Assembly: GCF_030811595.1 (NCBI RefSeq)
Contig: NZ_JAUSRB010000001.1
Coordinates: 992,001-1,056,000 of the forward strand
Direction of reading: 5' to 3'
DNA length: 64,000 bases
Source: Streptosporangium brasiliense
GTDB taxonomy: Bacteria; Actinomycetota; Actinomycetes; Streptosporangiales; Streptosporangiaceae
Shown here: in pieces, positions 41,271-50,391 of the stretch
Numbering within the stretch: position 1 is the first letter of the stretch
Layout of the letters: the number at the start of each line of letters is the position of its first letter
The notes under the pieces: model-generated
Told to the model about the DNA's origin: nothing
What the model saw: the letters and a program-made list of their open reading frames with translations, nothing else
Databases searched by the model: none
Position numbers and translations under genes: made by a program

Positions 41271-41304
41271 AACGGCCCGGCACCGATCGCGGTGCCGGGC
41301 CGTT
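41271..41304. terminator. Bidirectional terminator between TrmO-like gene and glnA
   Basis: AACGGCCCGGCACC pairs perfectly with GGTGCCGGGCCGTT around the loop GATCGC. It lies 18 bp after the TrmO-like stop and about 100 bp past the glnA stop on the other strand, so it can serve both converging units. Confidence 0.75.
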
Positions 41305-41405
41305 CTGTTCCGGTCGACGTTGCTCAGCAATGACAACCAACGACAGGTTTTCTCCAGCTCAGCGCCCATTTCCAGGAAGGTCGCCGAGGCTGGAGAACCC
41401 CGCCG

Positions 41406-42830
41406 TCACACGTCGTAGTAGAGCTCGAACTCGTGCGGGTGGGGGCGGAGCCGGATCGGGTCGATCTCGTGCTCGCGCTTGTAGGAGATCCAGGTCTCGA
41501 TCAGGTCCGGCGTGAACACGCCGCCCTCCAGCAGGTATTCGTGGTCGGCCTCCAGGGCGGCGAGCACGTCGGTCAGCGAGCCCGGGACCTGCGGGATGTT
41601 ACGGGCCTCCTCCGGAGGGAGCTCGTAGAGGTCCTTGTCGACCGGCTCGACCGGCTCGATCTTGTTGCGGATGCCGTCGATGCCCGCCATGAGCTGGGCG
41701 GCGAAGGCGAAGTAGGGGTTGCAGGACGGGTCCGGAACACGGAACTCGATGCGCTTGGCCTTCGGGTTGGAGCCCGTGATCGGGATGCGGATGCACGCCG
41801 AGCGGTTGCGCTGGGAGTAGACCAGGTTGACCGGGGCCTCGTAGCCGGGGACCAGGCGGTGGTAGGAGTTCACCGTCGGGTTGGTGAAGGCCAGCAGCGA
41901 GGGGGCGTGCTTGAGCAGGCCGCCGATGTAGTAGCGAGCGGTGTCGGACAGGCCCGCGTAGCCGACCTCGTCGTAGAACAGCGGCTCGCCGTCCTTCCAC
42001 AGCGACTGGTGGCAGTGCATGCCGGAACCGTTGTCACCGAAGATCGGCTTGGGCATGAAGGTGACCGTGTGGCCGTGGGCCAGGGCCGTGCTCTTGACGA
42101 TGTACTTGTACAGCATCAGGGTGTCGGCGGCCTTGAGCAGCGTGTTGAAGCGGAAGTCGATCTCCGCCTGGCCGGCCGTGCCGACCTCGTGGTGCTGCAT
42201 CTCCACGTCGATGCCCGCGTCGATGAGGTTGCGCACCATCTCCGAACGCAGGTCGGTGAAGTGGTCCATCGGCGGGACCGGGAAGTAGCCGCCCTTGTAG
42301 CGCGGCTTGTAACCGAGGTTGCCGCCCTCCTGGGCCTTACCGGTGTTCCAGGCGCCCTCGATCGAGTCGATGTGGTAGTAGCTGGCGTGCGCGCTGGTCT
42401 CGAACCGCACGTCGTCGAAGATGTAGAACTCGGCCTCGGGGCCGAAGAAGACCGTGTCGGCGATGCCGGTGCCCTTGAGATACTCCTCGGCCTTGCGGGC
42501 GACGTTGCGCGGGTCGCGGCTGTAGGCCTCGCCCGTCAGCGGGTCGTGCACGAAGAAGTTGATGTTGAGCGTCTTGTGCTGCCGGAAGGGGTCGAGCACG
42601 GCCGTGGTGGGGTCGGGCAGCAGGAGCATGTCCGACTCGTGGATGGCCTGGAAACCCCGGATCGACGAGCCGTCGAACATGAGGCCGTCGGTGAAGACGT
42701 TCGCTCCGAAGTTTTCCGTGGGAAAGGTGAAGTGGTGCGTCGTCCCCGGCAGGTCGGTGAACCTGACATCGACGAACTGCACCCCCTCGTCCTTGATGAA
42801 CTTAAGGACGTCGTCGGCGGAGTTGAACAC
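41406..42830 (-). CDS. glnA: Type I glutamine synthetase
   Basis: 474 aa dodecameric enzyme that joins ammonia to glutamate using ATP. Signatures seen: [49 protein letters not shown] and NRSACIRIP. The adenylylation loop [10 protein letters not shown] puts the regulatory tyrosine near residue 402, the site acted on by GlnE (encoded at 25.2 kb). A GTG start at 42830 ([13 protein letters not shown]) is chosen: GGAGG is five bases upstream, and the longer frame MARAPWEVR adds only non-conserved residues. A four-part GlnR box lies upstream. Confidence 0.97.
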   Translation of the reverse strand: MFNSADDVLKFIKDEGVQFVDVRFTDLPGTTHHFTFPTENFGANVFTDGLMFDGSSIRGFQAIHESDMLLLPDPTTAVLDPFRQHKTLNINFFVHDPLTGEAYSRDPRNVARKAEEYLKGTGIADTVFFGPEAEFYIFDDVRFETSAHASYYHIDSIEGAWNTGKAQEGGNLGYKPRYKGGYFPVPPMDHFTDLRSEMVRNLIDAGIDVEMQHHEVGTAGQAEIDFRFNTLLKAADTLMLYKYIVKSTALAHGHTVTFMPKPIFGDNGSGMHCHQSLWKDGEPLFYDEVGYAGLSDTARYYIGGLLKHAPSLLAFTNPTVNSYHRLVPGYEAPVNLVYSQRNRSACIRIPITGSNPKAKRIEFRVPDPSCNPYFAFAAQLMAGIDGIRNKIEPVEPVDKDLYELPPEEARNIPQVPGSLTDVLAALEADHEYLLEGGVFTPDLIETWISYKREHEIDPIRLRPHPHEFELYYDV

Positions 42831-42881
42831 GCGAACCTCCCAAGGGGCACGGGCCATCAGAGCCGAACGTAGGTCTGTGCC

Positions 42882-42919
42882 GTTACCGCCCCGTGTCTCG
42901 TCTGTTTCACTCGTGTTAA
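42882..42919 (-). promoter_or_regulatory. GlnR binding region upstream of glnA
   Basis: On the plus strand GTTAC-n6-GTGTC-n6-GTTTC-n6-GTTAA; on the glnA strand this reads TTAAC-n6-GAAAC-n6-GACAC-n6-GTAAC, two a/b box pairs at a strict 11-bp period. This is the layout of GlnR targets in streptomycetes. It lies 52-89 bp upstream of the glnA start. Confidence 0.7.
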
Positions 42920-43080
42920 GGGAAAGCCGCCTTCACGGTAGCCCCGCGTCCCGCCGGAGCGGGCGTGAAGGGCCGTCCTTTGCCGGACTTTTCACGTCTG
43001 AACCGTCCGTTTCCGGACCTCCGGACCATCCGTTTCCCGGACCTGGGCCGTCCGGTCCCTGGCCCGCGCCCTCCGGCTCC

Positions 43081-44100
43081 TCAGGTCCGCGACACCCGTA
43101 CGCAGTCCTCGTGCTCCGGGTCGTCCTCGCGGGAGTAGGGGTCCTGGAGGGGACCGGTGGCCTTCTCCGCCTCCCCGCCGGGACCGGAGTCCGGGTAGAG
43201 CGGCCGCACGAAGCCGTCGTCGATGTCGCACCGCGCGGGAGAGACCATGCCGCTGTTCCAGCGGGTGAGCCAGAAGCGGAGCCGACCGCCGTCCTTCCAC
43301 GCCTCCAGCGTCCCCATGCTGTGTTTGACGAGCCGCATCGTGCTGTCCGGCCGGCCCGGCCGCCGGACGGCGTAGACGAACAGGTGGTTCACCTTGACCC
43401 GGATCCCCGGGCGGCCGTCGCGGCGGAAGGCGGACAGCCGGGCGTCGCCGTCCACCTTGACGGTCTCGACGGCGAGCTCCGCCGTTCCGGGTGCCAGGCT
43501 GGTCACCCACCACCGGCTGTTGGACCCGTCCTTCCCGGGACGGTCGAGTTCCTTGACGAAGCGCTTGCGCTGTTCGGGGTCGAGCAGGCCGATCAGCTCC
43601 GTGGGCCTGCCGCCGGCCAGCACCCCGCGGTCCAGGTTCGAGGCCTTCAGCAACTTCACCGTCCGCTTCAGGGCGGCGGACACCTCCTTGGCGCTCAGCC
43701 CGCCCATCGCCCTGGCCGGCGGCATCACCAGTCCTTCGACGCCGTCGGCGTACTTCTCGGCGGGTGAGCCGTAGAAGGGGGAGATCTGCGCCGGCTCCAC
43801 GGCGGCCGGCGCGGTCTCCTCGGGGGCCGCGCCGGGGTCCCGGGCGCCGGCCACGCCGGGGGCCTGGCCGGTGAGGGCGGTCCGGATCCGGTCGACGACC
43901 TCGGGGCGGTAGGCGACGTACACTCCGGCGCCCGCCACCACGGCGACCACGGTGAACGCGGCGATCCGCCTCCGGCGGCGCCGGGAACGCGGCGGGCGCG
44001 CCTGCCCCCGCCTGGCCGCCCTGCTCATCCTCCGGCGTTCTTCCTGGCTGATCTGGGCGGTGAGCGCGGCGAAACGCCGGTCTATGTCATCTATGTCAGA
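43081..44100 (-). CDS. Membrane-anchored protein of unknown function
   Basis: 339 aa. A basic cytoplasmic N-terminus (ISQEERRRMSRAARRGQARP, then RSRRRRRR) precedes one transmembrane helix (IAAFTVVAVVAGAGVYVAY, about residues 46-64). A Pro/Ala-rich linker and a globular outside domain of about 230 residues follow (ISPFYGSPAEKYADGVEGLV, SNSRWWVTSLAPGTAEL). The conserved order is typical of a family found in Streptosporangiales but unnamed. GTG at 44100 (VSDIDDIDRRFAALT) has GGAGC upstream; ATG at 44130 is possible. It stands alone, upstream of and divergent from the RDD gene. Confidence 0.65.
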   Translation of the reverse strand, partial: SDIDDIDRRFAALTAQISQEERRRMSRAARRGQARPPRSRRRRRRIAAFTVVAVVAGAGVYVAYRPEVVDRIRTALTGQAPGVAGARDPGAAPEETAPAAVEPAQISPFYGSPAEKYADGVEGLVMPPARAMGGLSAKEVSAALKRTVKLLKASNLDRGVLAGGRPTELIGLLDPEQRKRFVKELDRPGKDGSNSRWWVTSLAPGTAELAVETVKVDGDARLSAFRRDGRPGIRVKVNHLFVYAVRRPGRPDSTMRLVKHSMGTLEAWKDGGRLRFWLTRWNSGMVSPARCDIDDGFVRPLYPDSGPGGEAEKATGPLQDPYSREDDPEHEDCVRVSRT

Positions 44101-44229
44101 CACTTGGGGGGTGCTCCGAGGGATGTGCATGAGAGACGGTTGATCCACATGATGTACGGCTTCCGGGTGATCCGGGTAGTCGGCTCGGGCGGATGCGGGG
44201 GCGGTCCGCCGGGCGGATACCGTTTAGCC

Positions 44230-44694
44230 ATGAACAGCAGGCAGCAGCCCCGTTGGACCCAGACCTGGCTCGGCGGTGTCAGGTCGGCCGGAGTCGACCT
44301 GGGCTACCCGGGGGAACGGCTCGGCCTGCCCCAGGAGGGCAGCGGCGCGGTCGCGGGGTTCGGCCGCCGGATCGGCGCCATCGTGATCGACTGGCTGATC
44401 TGCACCTGGGCCATCGCGCAGGGGCTCCTGCGGGTGAACCCGGCCGAACAGGGCTGGGTCCCGCTCGCGATCTTCGCGGTGGAATACATCGTGCTGGTGG
44501 GCACCATGGGCATGACCTTCGGCATGCGGCTGTTCGGCATCCGGGTCGCCGCGCTCGGCGGTGGACGTCCGGGTCTCGTGGCGGTGCTGGTCCGGACCCT
44601 GCTGCTGTGCCTGGCCGTACCGGCCCTCATCTGGGACCGCGACCAGCGGGGCCTGCACGACCGGGCGGCGAACACCGTGGTCGTGCGCCTGTAG
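44230..44694 (+). CDS. RDD-family membrane protein
   Basis: 154 aa. The RDD domain begins [16 protein letters not shown] (the Arg-Asp-Asp-type signature) and has three hydrophobic segments, ending with [19 protein letters not shown], the typical closing motif. In actinobacteria this gene commonly lies beside DUF4191, lipA and glnA, as here. The exact role is unknown; transport of ions or compatible solutes has been suggested for some relatives. The ATG at 44230 is the only sensible start. Confidence 0.88.
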   Translation: MNSRQQPRWTQTWLGGVRSAGVDLGYPGERLGLPQEGSGAVAGFGRRIGAIVIDWLICTWAIAQGLLRVNPAEQGWVPLAIFAVEYIVLVGTMGMTFGMRLFGIRVAALGGGRPGLVAVLVRTLLLCLAVPALIWDRDQRGLHDRAANTVVVRL

Positions 44695-44767
44695 GTCCGC
44701 GGGGCGCCAAAAGCGGTCCGGACAGACGGACAGACGGACGACGGACAGGCGGGCGGAGCGGCGGGGC

Positions 44768-45568
44768 TCAGGCCCGCCGCACGCAGGTGAAGATCGCGGT
44801 GCCCGGCAGGTGACGGCCGCGCAGCGGGCTCCAGCCGCCCCACTCGCGGTCATGGCCGTCGGGCCACTCGGGTTCGGTCAGCCCCTCGACGGACAGGCCC
44901 GAGGTGACGATGAGCCCGATCCAGTCGGCCATCGTGCGGTGGTGCTCGACATAGGACGGCCGCCCGTCGTCGCCGATCTCCACATACGGCGAGCGGTCGA
45001 AGTAGGACCGGTCGGCGGTCAGCCCGCGGGGGCCCGGATCGTCGGGGAAGGCCCAGCGGACCGGGTGGCTGACGGAGAAGACCAGACGGCCGCCGGGGCG
45101 CAGCACCCGGCGGGTCTCGGCGAGCACGGCCGCCGCGTCGGCCACGAACGGCAGCGCGCCGAAGGCCGAGCAGACCAGGTCGAACGACCCGTCGGCGAAG
45201 GGCAGGGCCTCGGCGTCGGCCTGGACCACCGGGAGCGGCGCGCCGGCGTCGAGGTCGATCCGGCGGGAGTGCTGGAGCTGCCGGAAGGACAGGTCGAAGG
45301 CCGCCACCCTGGCCCCCTGCCCGATCAGCCACCGCCCGCACTGTCCCGCGCCGCAGCCGATCTCCAGGACGTCTCTGCCGGCGACGTCGCCCAGCAGGCG
45401 GGCGTCGGCCTCGTCGAGGCCCTCCGGGCACCAGACGAAGCCCGAGTCACGGAGGAACTCCCCGTGCTCGGCCTGGTATTCGTCCGCGGCGCCGTCCCAC
45501 CAGCCGCGGTTGGCCCGGGAGGTGCCGGCGGCGTCCACCTGACGCCGGTCGACTCCTGCGAGGTCCAT
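44768..45568 (-). CDS. Class I SAM-dependent methyltransferase
   Basis: 266 aa Rossmann-like methyltransferase. Motif I is VLEIGCGAGQCGRWL, the acidic ribose-binding residue is in VAAFDLSFRQL, and motif IV is FDLVCSAFGALPF, with VLRPGGRLVFSVSHP downstream. The N-terminus has NRGWWDGAADEYQAEHGEFL, a subfamily mark seen in actinobacterial members. Its ATG overlaps the stop of the DUF4191 gene (TGATG), so the two are translationally coupled. The substrate is unknown. Confidence 0.87.
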   Translation of the reverse strand: MDLAGVDRRQVDAAGTSRANRGWWDGAADEYQAEHGEFLRDSGFVWCPEGLDEADARLLGDVAGRDVLEIGCGAGQCGRWLIGQGARVAAFDLSFRQLQHSRRIDLDAGAPLPVVQADAEALPFADGSFDLVCSAFGALPFVADAAAVLAETRRVLRPGGRLVFSVSHPVRWAFPDDPGPRGLTADRSYFDRSPYVEIGDDGRPSYVEHHRTMADWIGLIVTSGLSVEGLTEPEWPDGHDREWGGWSPLRGRHLPGTAIFTCVRRA

Positions 45569-46248
45569 CAGCGCATCTTCGGGCGGGGCATCCGCGCCCC
45601 GCGGGGCAGCGGGCCCTTGGGCATCGGCAGCGTCTGCGGAAGGGCCTTGAGACGGTTGTTGATCTCGTAGACCGCGGGCTTCTTGAGGTTGCGGGGCAGC
45701 TTCATCAGGTGGCGCTGCAGCTTGGCCAGGGGGATCTGTCCCTCGCCGTCACCGGACTGGATGTCGTAGACCGGGACGTCGAGCGCGACCCGCTGGACCC
45801 GCTTCTTCTCGGCCACCAGCATCTTCTGCACGCGGCTGCCCGGTCCCTCCGAGACCAGGACGATGCCGGGGTAGCCGACCACGCGGTGCACGATGTCCTG
45901 GTCGCGGTTGACCGCGACGGCCGGGGTGACCTCCCAGTTGCCGCGCATGCCCTGCAGGATCGCGGCGGCGGCGCCGACCTGGCCGTGCAGCATCGAATAC
46001 TGCGACTTCTGGGCGATCTGGCCGAACACCACCAGGCCGACCGTGAGGGCCAGCATGATCCCGATGACGAGCAGGTACCAGAACAAGCCCGTGACCAGGC
46101 CGATCACTATGAACAGCGCGAGCGTGCCGAGCGCCGACGCGTAGACGATCGGCATCCCCTTGGGGTTGGCCTCCTTGATGATCTGAGCGATCATGCGGAG
46201 TTGCTTGATGCGCCCCGGGCGCTCTGGGTCTTCGGGCTTCTTGGCCAT
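45568..46248 (-). CDS. DUF4191 membrane protein
   Basis: 226 aa. Two adjacent membrane helices (VYASALGTLALFIVIGLVTG and FWYLLVIGIMLALTVGLVVF) are followed by a cytoplasmic domain (GAAAAILQGMRGNWEVTPAV, GYPGIVLVSEGP) and a basic C-terminus. This is the actinobacterial DUF4191 family, nearly always found next to lipA and glnA, as Rv2219 is in Mycobacterium tuberculosis. The function is unknown; the fixed position suggests a link to lipoate or nitrogen metabolism, but that is inference. It lies 150 bp downstream of lipA on the same strand. Confidence 0.88.
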   Translation of the reverse strand: MAKKPEDPERPGRIKQLRMIAQIIKEANPKGMPIVYASALGTLALFIVIGLVTGLFWYLLVIGIMLALTVGLVVFGQIAQKSQYSMLHGQVGAAAAILQGMRGNWEVTPAVAVNRDQDIVHRVVGYPGIVLVSEGPGSRVQKMLVAEKKRVQRVALDVPVYDIQSGDGEGQIPLAKLQRHLMKLPRNLKKPAVYEINNRLKALPQTLPMPKGPLPRGARMPRPKMR

Positions 46249-46401
46249 GTTCTGAAGGATACAAATCCATGGGTCAAGATATGAAAACGTGACCTGCCGC
46301 GTGCCGGTGGGGAGACCGGTGCGCGGCCTCGGAAGGCGGCCCGGCGGGCAACGCGCAGGGCCCCGCGCGGGACGCGCGGGGCCCTGGGCCGAGATGCGGG
46401 A

Positions 46402-47331
46402 TCAGGCGTGCTGGCGGGCCTCGATGGCCTGCTTGTAGAGGCGGCCGGCCCGGTAGGAGGAGCGGACCAGCGGACCGGACAGGACTCCGGCGAAACCGAT
46501 GGCCTCGGCCTCCTTCTGGAGCTCCACGAACTCCTCGGGCTTCACCCAGCGCTCCACCGGGTGGTGGCGCGGGGTGGGACGCAGGTACTGGGTCACGGTC
46601 AGCAGGTCGCAGCCGGCCTCGTGGAGGTCGCGCATGGCCTGGACGACCTCCTCGCGGTCCTCGCCCATGCCGAGGATCAGGTTGGACTTGGTCACCAGCC
46701 CGGCCTCGCGAGCCTTGGTGATCACTCCCAGGGACCGCTCGTAACGGAACGCGGGGCGGATGCGCTTGAAGATCCGCGGCACGGTCTCGATGTTGTGCGC
46801 GAAGACCTCGGGCTTGGCGGAGAAGACCTCCTCGAGCTGGCCCTGGTCGCCGTTGAAGTCGGGCACCAGCAGCTCGACGCCGCAGCCCGGCAGCAGCGTG
46901 TGGATCTGCCTGGCGGTCTCGGCGTACAGCCACGCGCCGCCGTCGGGCAGGTCGTCACGGGCGACCCCGGTCACGGTCGCGTAGTTGAGGCCCATCTGCT
47001 GGACCGACTCGGCCACCCGCCGTGGCTCGTCGGTGTCGTACTCCTTGGGCTTGCCGGTGTCGATCTGGCAGAAGTCGCATCGCCTGGTGCACTGGTCGCC
47101 GCCGATGAGGAAGGTGGCCTCACGGTCCTCCCAGCACTCCGAGATGTTGGGACACCCGGCCTCCTGGCAGACGGTGTGCAGGCCCTCGCGTTTGACCAGT
47201 GCTCGCAGCTCGGTGTGGTTGGGACCGGTCCTGAACTTGGTCTTGATCCACTCGGGCTTCTTCTCGATGGGGGTCTCGGCGTTGCGGACCTCCAGACGGA
47301 GGAGCTTTCGGCCTTCCGGAGCAACGGTCAT
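46402..47331 (-). CDS. lipA: Lipoyl synthase
   Basis: 309 aa radical SAM enzyme that inserts two sulfurs into octanoyl groups on lipoyl domains such as that of SucB at 50.4 kb. The radical SAM cluster is CTRRCDFC and the auxiliary, sacrificial Fe-S cluster ligands are in [12 protein letters not shown]. The end [18 protein letters not shown] carries the conserved C-terminal Ser. ATG at 47331 has AAGGAGG at ideal spacing. lipB lies upstream on the same strand, but a 450-bp gap with a 64-bp minisatellite separates them. Confidence 0.97.
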   Translation of the reverse strand: MTVAPEGRKLLRLEVRNAETPIEKKPEWIKTKFRTGPNHTELRALVKREGLHTVCQEAGCPNISECWEDREATFLIGGDQCTRRCDFCQIDTGKPKEYDTDEPRRVAESVQQMGLNYATVTGVARDDLPDGGAWLYAETARQIHTLLPGCGVELLVPDFNGDQGQLEEVFSAKPEVFAHNIETVPRIFKRIRPAFRYERSLGVITKAREAGLVTKSNLILGMGEDREEVVQAMRDLHEAGCDLLTVTQYLRPTPRHHPVERWVKPEEFVELQKEAEAIGFAGVLSGPLVRSSYRAGRLYKQAIEARQHA

Positions 47332-47784
47332 GCGACCTCCTTCGTCGGTCGCGGGACCGAGGTGCTGTTTCTATTCGCTCGCTCGCTACGCTCGCTCACC
47401 GCCCCAGCTTATGTCCCGCCGGAGAATGGCCATACATGAGGGGGCGGCGCTCCGGACCGGCCCGGTCCCGCGCCTGGTCCGGCCGTCGAGCGCCCCGCCG
47501 CCGGGAGCGGACGGCCCCGTCCGGGCCGCCGGGCCGTACGGCGTGCCGCTCGGGGCCGCCGGGCCGCAGGGTGTGTCGCCCTGCCCGGGGCGCCGGGCCG
47601 TACGGCGTGCCGCTCGGGGCCGCCGGGCCGCAGGGTGTGTCGCCCTGCCCGGGGCGCCGGGCCGTACGGCGTGCCGCTCGGGGCCGCCGGGCCGCAGGGT
47701 GTGTCGCCCTGCCCGGGGCGCCGGGCCGTACGGCGTGCCGCTCCGGACCGCAGGGCGTGCCCCCGGCCGGTCGCCGCGCGGGGC
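47332..47784. other. Intergenic region between lipA and lipB
   Basis: 453 bp without a gene. Most of it is the 64-bp minisatellite listed separately. The part next to lipA (47375-47400) has GCTCGCTCGCTACGCTCGCT, a short reiteration, and should contain the lipA promoter. All frames stay open through the repeat, which produces long false reading frames on both strands. Confidence 0.6.
47531..47763. repeat. 64-bp minisatellite, three perfect copies plus a partial fourth
   Basis: Copies start at 47531, 47595 and 47659 and are identical over all 64 bases; a truncated and slightly altered fourth copy starts at 47723. Each unit begins GGGCCGTACGGCGTGCCGCT and ends CTGCCCGGGGCGCC. Perfect identity implies recent expansion. 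The unit length is not a multiple of three, which argues against coding. Confidence 0.93.
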
Positions 47785-48462
47785 TCAGCGCCGGAAGAGC
47801 TCCTCCTCCGGCAGCTCGAAGGCCCGCGCGCCGAGCGCCTCGGCCAGGTGCTTCTCGGCGTAGGGCATGACCTCGTCGACCACGATCCGGCGGCCGGTCT
47901 CGGCCGACAGCGAGGAGACCCCGGCGTCGCTGATCCCGCACGGGACGATCCGGTTGTACCAGCTCGGGTCGTTGGAGCAGTTGAGCGAGAATCCGTGCAT
48001 CGTGACGCCCCCGGCGACCCTGATGCCGATCGCGCCGACCTTCCGGTCGGGCAGGCCGTGCGAGGGGTCACCGGCCACCCAGACGCCGCTGCGCCCCTCC
48101 ACCCGGCCGGCCTGCACCCCGAAGTCGGCGCAGACATGGATGAGCGTCTCCTCCAGCAGCCGGACATAGGAGATCACGTCCAGCGGCTCGCCGAGCCTGA
48201 CGATCGGATAGCCCACCAGCTGCCCGGGACCGTGCCAGGTGATCCGGCCACCCCGGTCCACGTCGATGACCGGGGTGCCGTCCGCGGGCCGTTCGCTCGG
48301 GGCGGTGCGCTTGCCGGCCGTGTAGACCGGCGCGTGTTCGAGCAGCAGGCAGGTGTCGGGGACCTCACCGGCCACCCGGCGGGCATGGATCCGCCGCTGG
48401 AGATCCCATGCCTGCTCGTAGGGGAAGTCAACGCCGAGACGGACGATCGCCAGGTCACTCAC
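47785..48462 (-). CDS. lipB: Octanoyltransferase
   Basis: 225 aa enzyme that moves octanoate from acyl carrier protein to lipoyl domains, providing LipA's substrate. Conserved features: [16 protein letters not shown], the catalytic Lys in [11 protein letters not shown] and the catalytic Cys in VPCGISD. The length is normal. It starts with GTG ([10 protein letters not shown]). It is separated from lipA by a minisatellite but runs in the same direction. Confidence 0.96.
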   Translation of the reverse strand: MSDLAIVRLGVDFPYEQAWDLQRRIHARRVAGEVPDTCLLLEHAPVYTAGKRTAPSERPADGTPVIDVDRGGRITWHGPGQLVGYPIVRLGEPLDVISYVRLLEETLIHVCADFGVQAGRVEGRSGVWVAGDPSHGLPDRKVGAIGIRVAGGVTMHGFSLNCSNDPSWYNRIVPCGISDAGVSSLSAETGRRIVVDEVMPYAEKHLAEALGARAFELPEEELFRR

Positions 48463-48490
48463 GCATCAAGAGTAGTTGACCCGCCCTTGG

Positions 48491-49228
48491 TCATGACGTG
48501 AGAAGCCGAGGCTCGATGCGGAACTCCTTGACCCCGTTGGCCCCGTCGTGCTCCACCCGGTAGGCGTAGCCCTCCGGATCCACGCTGACGGCCTGGATGA
48601 ACTCGGTGCCCACGTAGTGCAGGGCGACGCCCTCGTCGGCGGCGTAGCCGCCGGGCAGCTCGCCCGAGGCCACCGCCTCGTGCAGCAGCCTGCGGCGCTG
48701 CGGGTCGGAGTTGTAGTGGACGCCGCACGAGTGGGGGAGCAGGCCGAGACCGTCGGCCCACGTCCGGAGCGTCGGCCCGAAGGAGTCGGTGTTGCCGCCC
48801 ACGTGCCAGCACAGCGCCCCCGCGCTCTGCCCGGACAGCACCACGCCCGACCGCCATGCCTCCTCGAACGCCTCGTCCAGGCCGTGCAGCCGCCACAGCG
48901 CCGCCAGGTTGGCCACGCTGCCGCCGCTGACGTAGATGACGTCCTGGTTCAGGATCCACTCGCGCGGGTCCTCGACGTTGGGCATCGGGAACACGGTCAG
49001 GTGGCTGACCTCGACGTCCCAGTCGCGGAAGGCGCCGTACATCTTCAGCAGCCAGTCGGAGTCGTCGCCCAGGGCGGTGGCGAGCAGGCCCAGCTTGGGC
49101 CGGTCCTGGCCGGTCAGGTCAAGGGCGTATCGCAGCAGCGCGCTGGCCTCGATGAATCCGTGGCGCGCGGACGGGCGGAACGAGCCGCCCCCGATGGCGA
49201 GGATGTGGGACTGCCCGGACCTGCCCAT
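48491..49228 (-). CDS. Peptidase E (S51 family)
   Basis: 245 aa. The S51 serine nucleophile is in the strand-helix turn SGQSAGALCW; VIYVSGGSVANLAALWRLHG precedes it and CGVHYNSDPQRR follows with the His. Family members cleave Asp-X dipeptides or, in cyanophycinase relatives, cyanophycin. ATG at 49228 has GGAGA eight bases upstream; the longer frame runs into the neighbouring gene. It is 28 bp upstream of lipB and downstream of the TIGR01777 gene, all co-directional. Confidence 0.88.
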   Translation of the reverse strand: MGRSGQSHILAIGGGSFRPSARHGFIEASALLRYALDLTGQDRPKLGLLATALGDDSDWLLKMYGAFRDWDVEVSHLTVFPMPNVEDPREWILNQDVIYVSGGSVANLAALWRLHGLDEAFEEAWRSGVVLSGQSAGALCWHVGGNTDSFGPTLRTWADGLGLLPHSCGVHYNSDPQRRRLLHEAVASGELPGGYAADEGVALHYVGTEFIQAVSVDPEGYAYRVEHDGANGVKEFRIEPRLLTS

Positions 49229-49266
49229 ATGTGATCTCTCCAATGGCTTCAGCGGAAACAGGGACC

Positions 49267-50163
49267 CTAGATTACGGCGGCGAGTGCCTCGTTGAGACCC
49301 GTATGCCGGAACGCATGGCCCGCCTCCAGCAGGCGCCGGGGGATCACCCGCTGTCCCGTCAGCACCCCCTCCCCGGCGAACTCCCCGAGGGCCGCGCGCA
49401 GCAGGAAGCCGGGTACGGCCAGCGGCATGGTGGGCCGGTGCACGGCCTCCCCGAGAGCCCTGGTGAACTCCGCGTTGGTGACCGGCTCCGGCGCGGTCAG
49501 GTTCACCGGGCCCGAGATCTCCGGATCCTTCAGGACGTGCCGCACGGCACCGACCCAGTCGTCGATCGAGATCCACGACCAGTACTGTCCCCCCGACCCC
49601 AGGGGTGCCCCCAGCCCCAGCTTGAAGATCGGCAGGATCCTGGCCAGCATGCCGCCGTCGCCGCTCAGCACCAGTCCGGTGCGGAGCAGCGCCACCCGGA
49701 CGCCGGCCTCCCGGGCGGGCGCCGTCTCGGCCTCCCACGGGACCACGACCTCCTGGGCGAGGAACCCGCTGCCCGGCGGCGCCGTCTCGTCCACCTCGCG
49801 GTCCCCGGTGTCGCCGTAGAAGCCGATCGCCGAGCCGGACAGCAGCGTCGGCGGCCCGGCCGCCAGCCCGCCCAGCGCCGTCACCAGCGTCCTGGTCCCC
49901 TCGACCCGGCTGCGGACCACCTCGCGCTTGACGTCGTCGCTCCAGCGCCGGTCGCCGATCCCCGCCCCGGCGAGGTGGACCACGGCCTCCGCGCCCTCCA
50001 GGGCCGCCGGGTCTATGAGCCCCTTCGCCGGGTTCCAGAACGACTCGTCGGCGCCCTGCGGCGCCCGCCGCACCAGACGGACCACCCGGACGCCGTCGGC
50101 CCGCAGAGCCCTGACCAGAGCCGATCCCAGCAGGCCCGAGGACCCGGTCACGATGATCGTCAT
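49267..50163 (-). CDS. TIGR01777-family NAD-dependent epimerase-like protein
   Basis: 298 aa. The Rossmann nucleotide site is TGSSGLLGSALVRAL, and the family motifs HLAGAGIGDRRW, SGSAIGFYGDTGDREVDE and RTGLVLSGDGGML are present; the end has a DUF1731-like tail (PLAVPGFLLRAALGEFA). The exact reaction is unknown, but the gene is conserved near lipA/lipB in actinobacteria. ATG at 50163 is preferred over a TTG at 50172. It begins a run with the peptidase E gene and lipB. Confidence 0.9.
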   Translation of the reverse strand: MTIIVTGSSGLLGSALVRALRADGVRVVRLVRRAPQGADESFWNPAKGLIDPAALEGAEAVVHLAGAGIGDRRWSDDVKREVVRSRVEGTRTLVTALGGLAAGPPTLLSGSAIGFYGDTGDREVDETAPPGSGFLAQEVVVPWEAETAPAREAGVRVALLRTGLVLSGDGGMLARILPIFKLGLGAPLGSGGQYWSWISIDDWVGAVRHVLKDPEISGPVNLTAPEPVTNAEFTRALGEAVHRPTMPLAVPGFLLRAALGEFAGEGVLTGQRVIPRRLLEAGHAFRHTGLNEALAAVI

Positions 50164-50214
50164 ATCGTCCAATCTAGTCGACCTCCCCTGGGATCTTCGG
50201 GAGCCAGGCGGCCG

Positions 50215-50345
50215 GCGGACTCACCGGGTACGGACCCGGCGGGCGAAGACCGGACCGGGCAAGTCGTGGCCTGGACAAGTCACGGCCGGACAAGCCGTGG
50301 CCGGAGAGGTCGTGGCCGGGAGAGGGCACGGCCGGAAAAGGACCG
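50215..50345. repeat. GC-rich short tandem repeats
   Basis: Reiterations of CCGGACAAG/TGGCCGGAGA-type words with about 16-18 bp spacing (for example GACAAGTCGTGGCC, GACAAGTCACGGCC, GACAAGCCGTGGCC, GAGAGGTCGTGGCC). They lie between the TIGR01777 gene start and the sucB stop. Copies are imperfect. Confidence 0.6.
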
Positions 50346-50391
50346 GGCCGGCCCGCGGATGCGGACCGGCCCGGTGGGACGAGAACGGGGA

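Noticed and set aside
47396..48167. Long frames running through the 64-bp repeat
   Set aside because: The unit is not a multiple of three and all frames stay open by composition; they only appear long because of the repeat.
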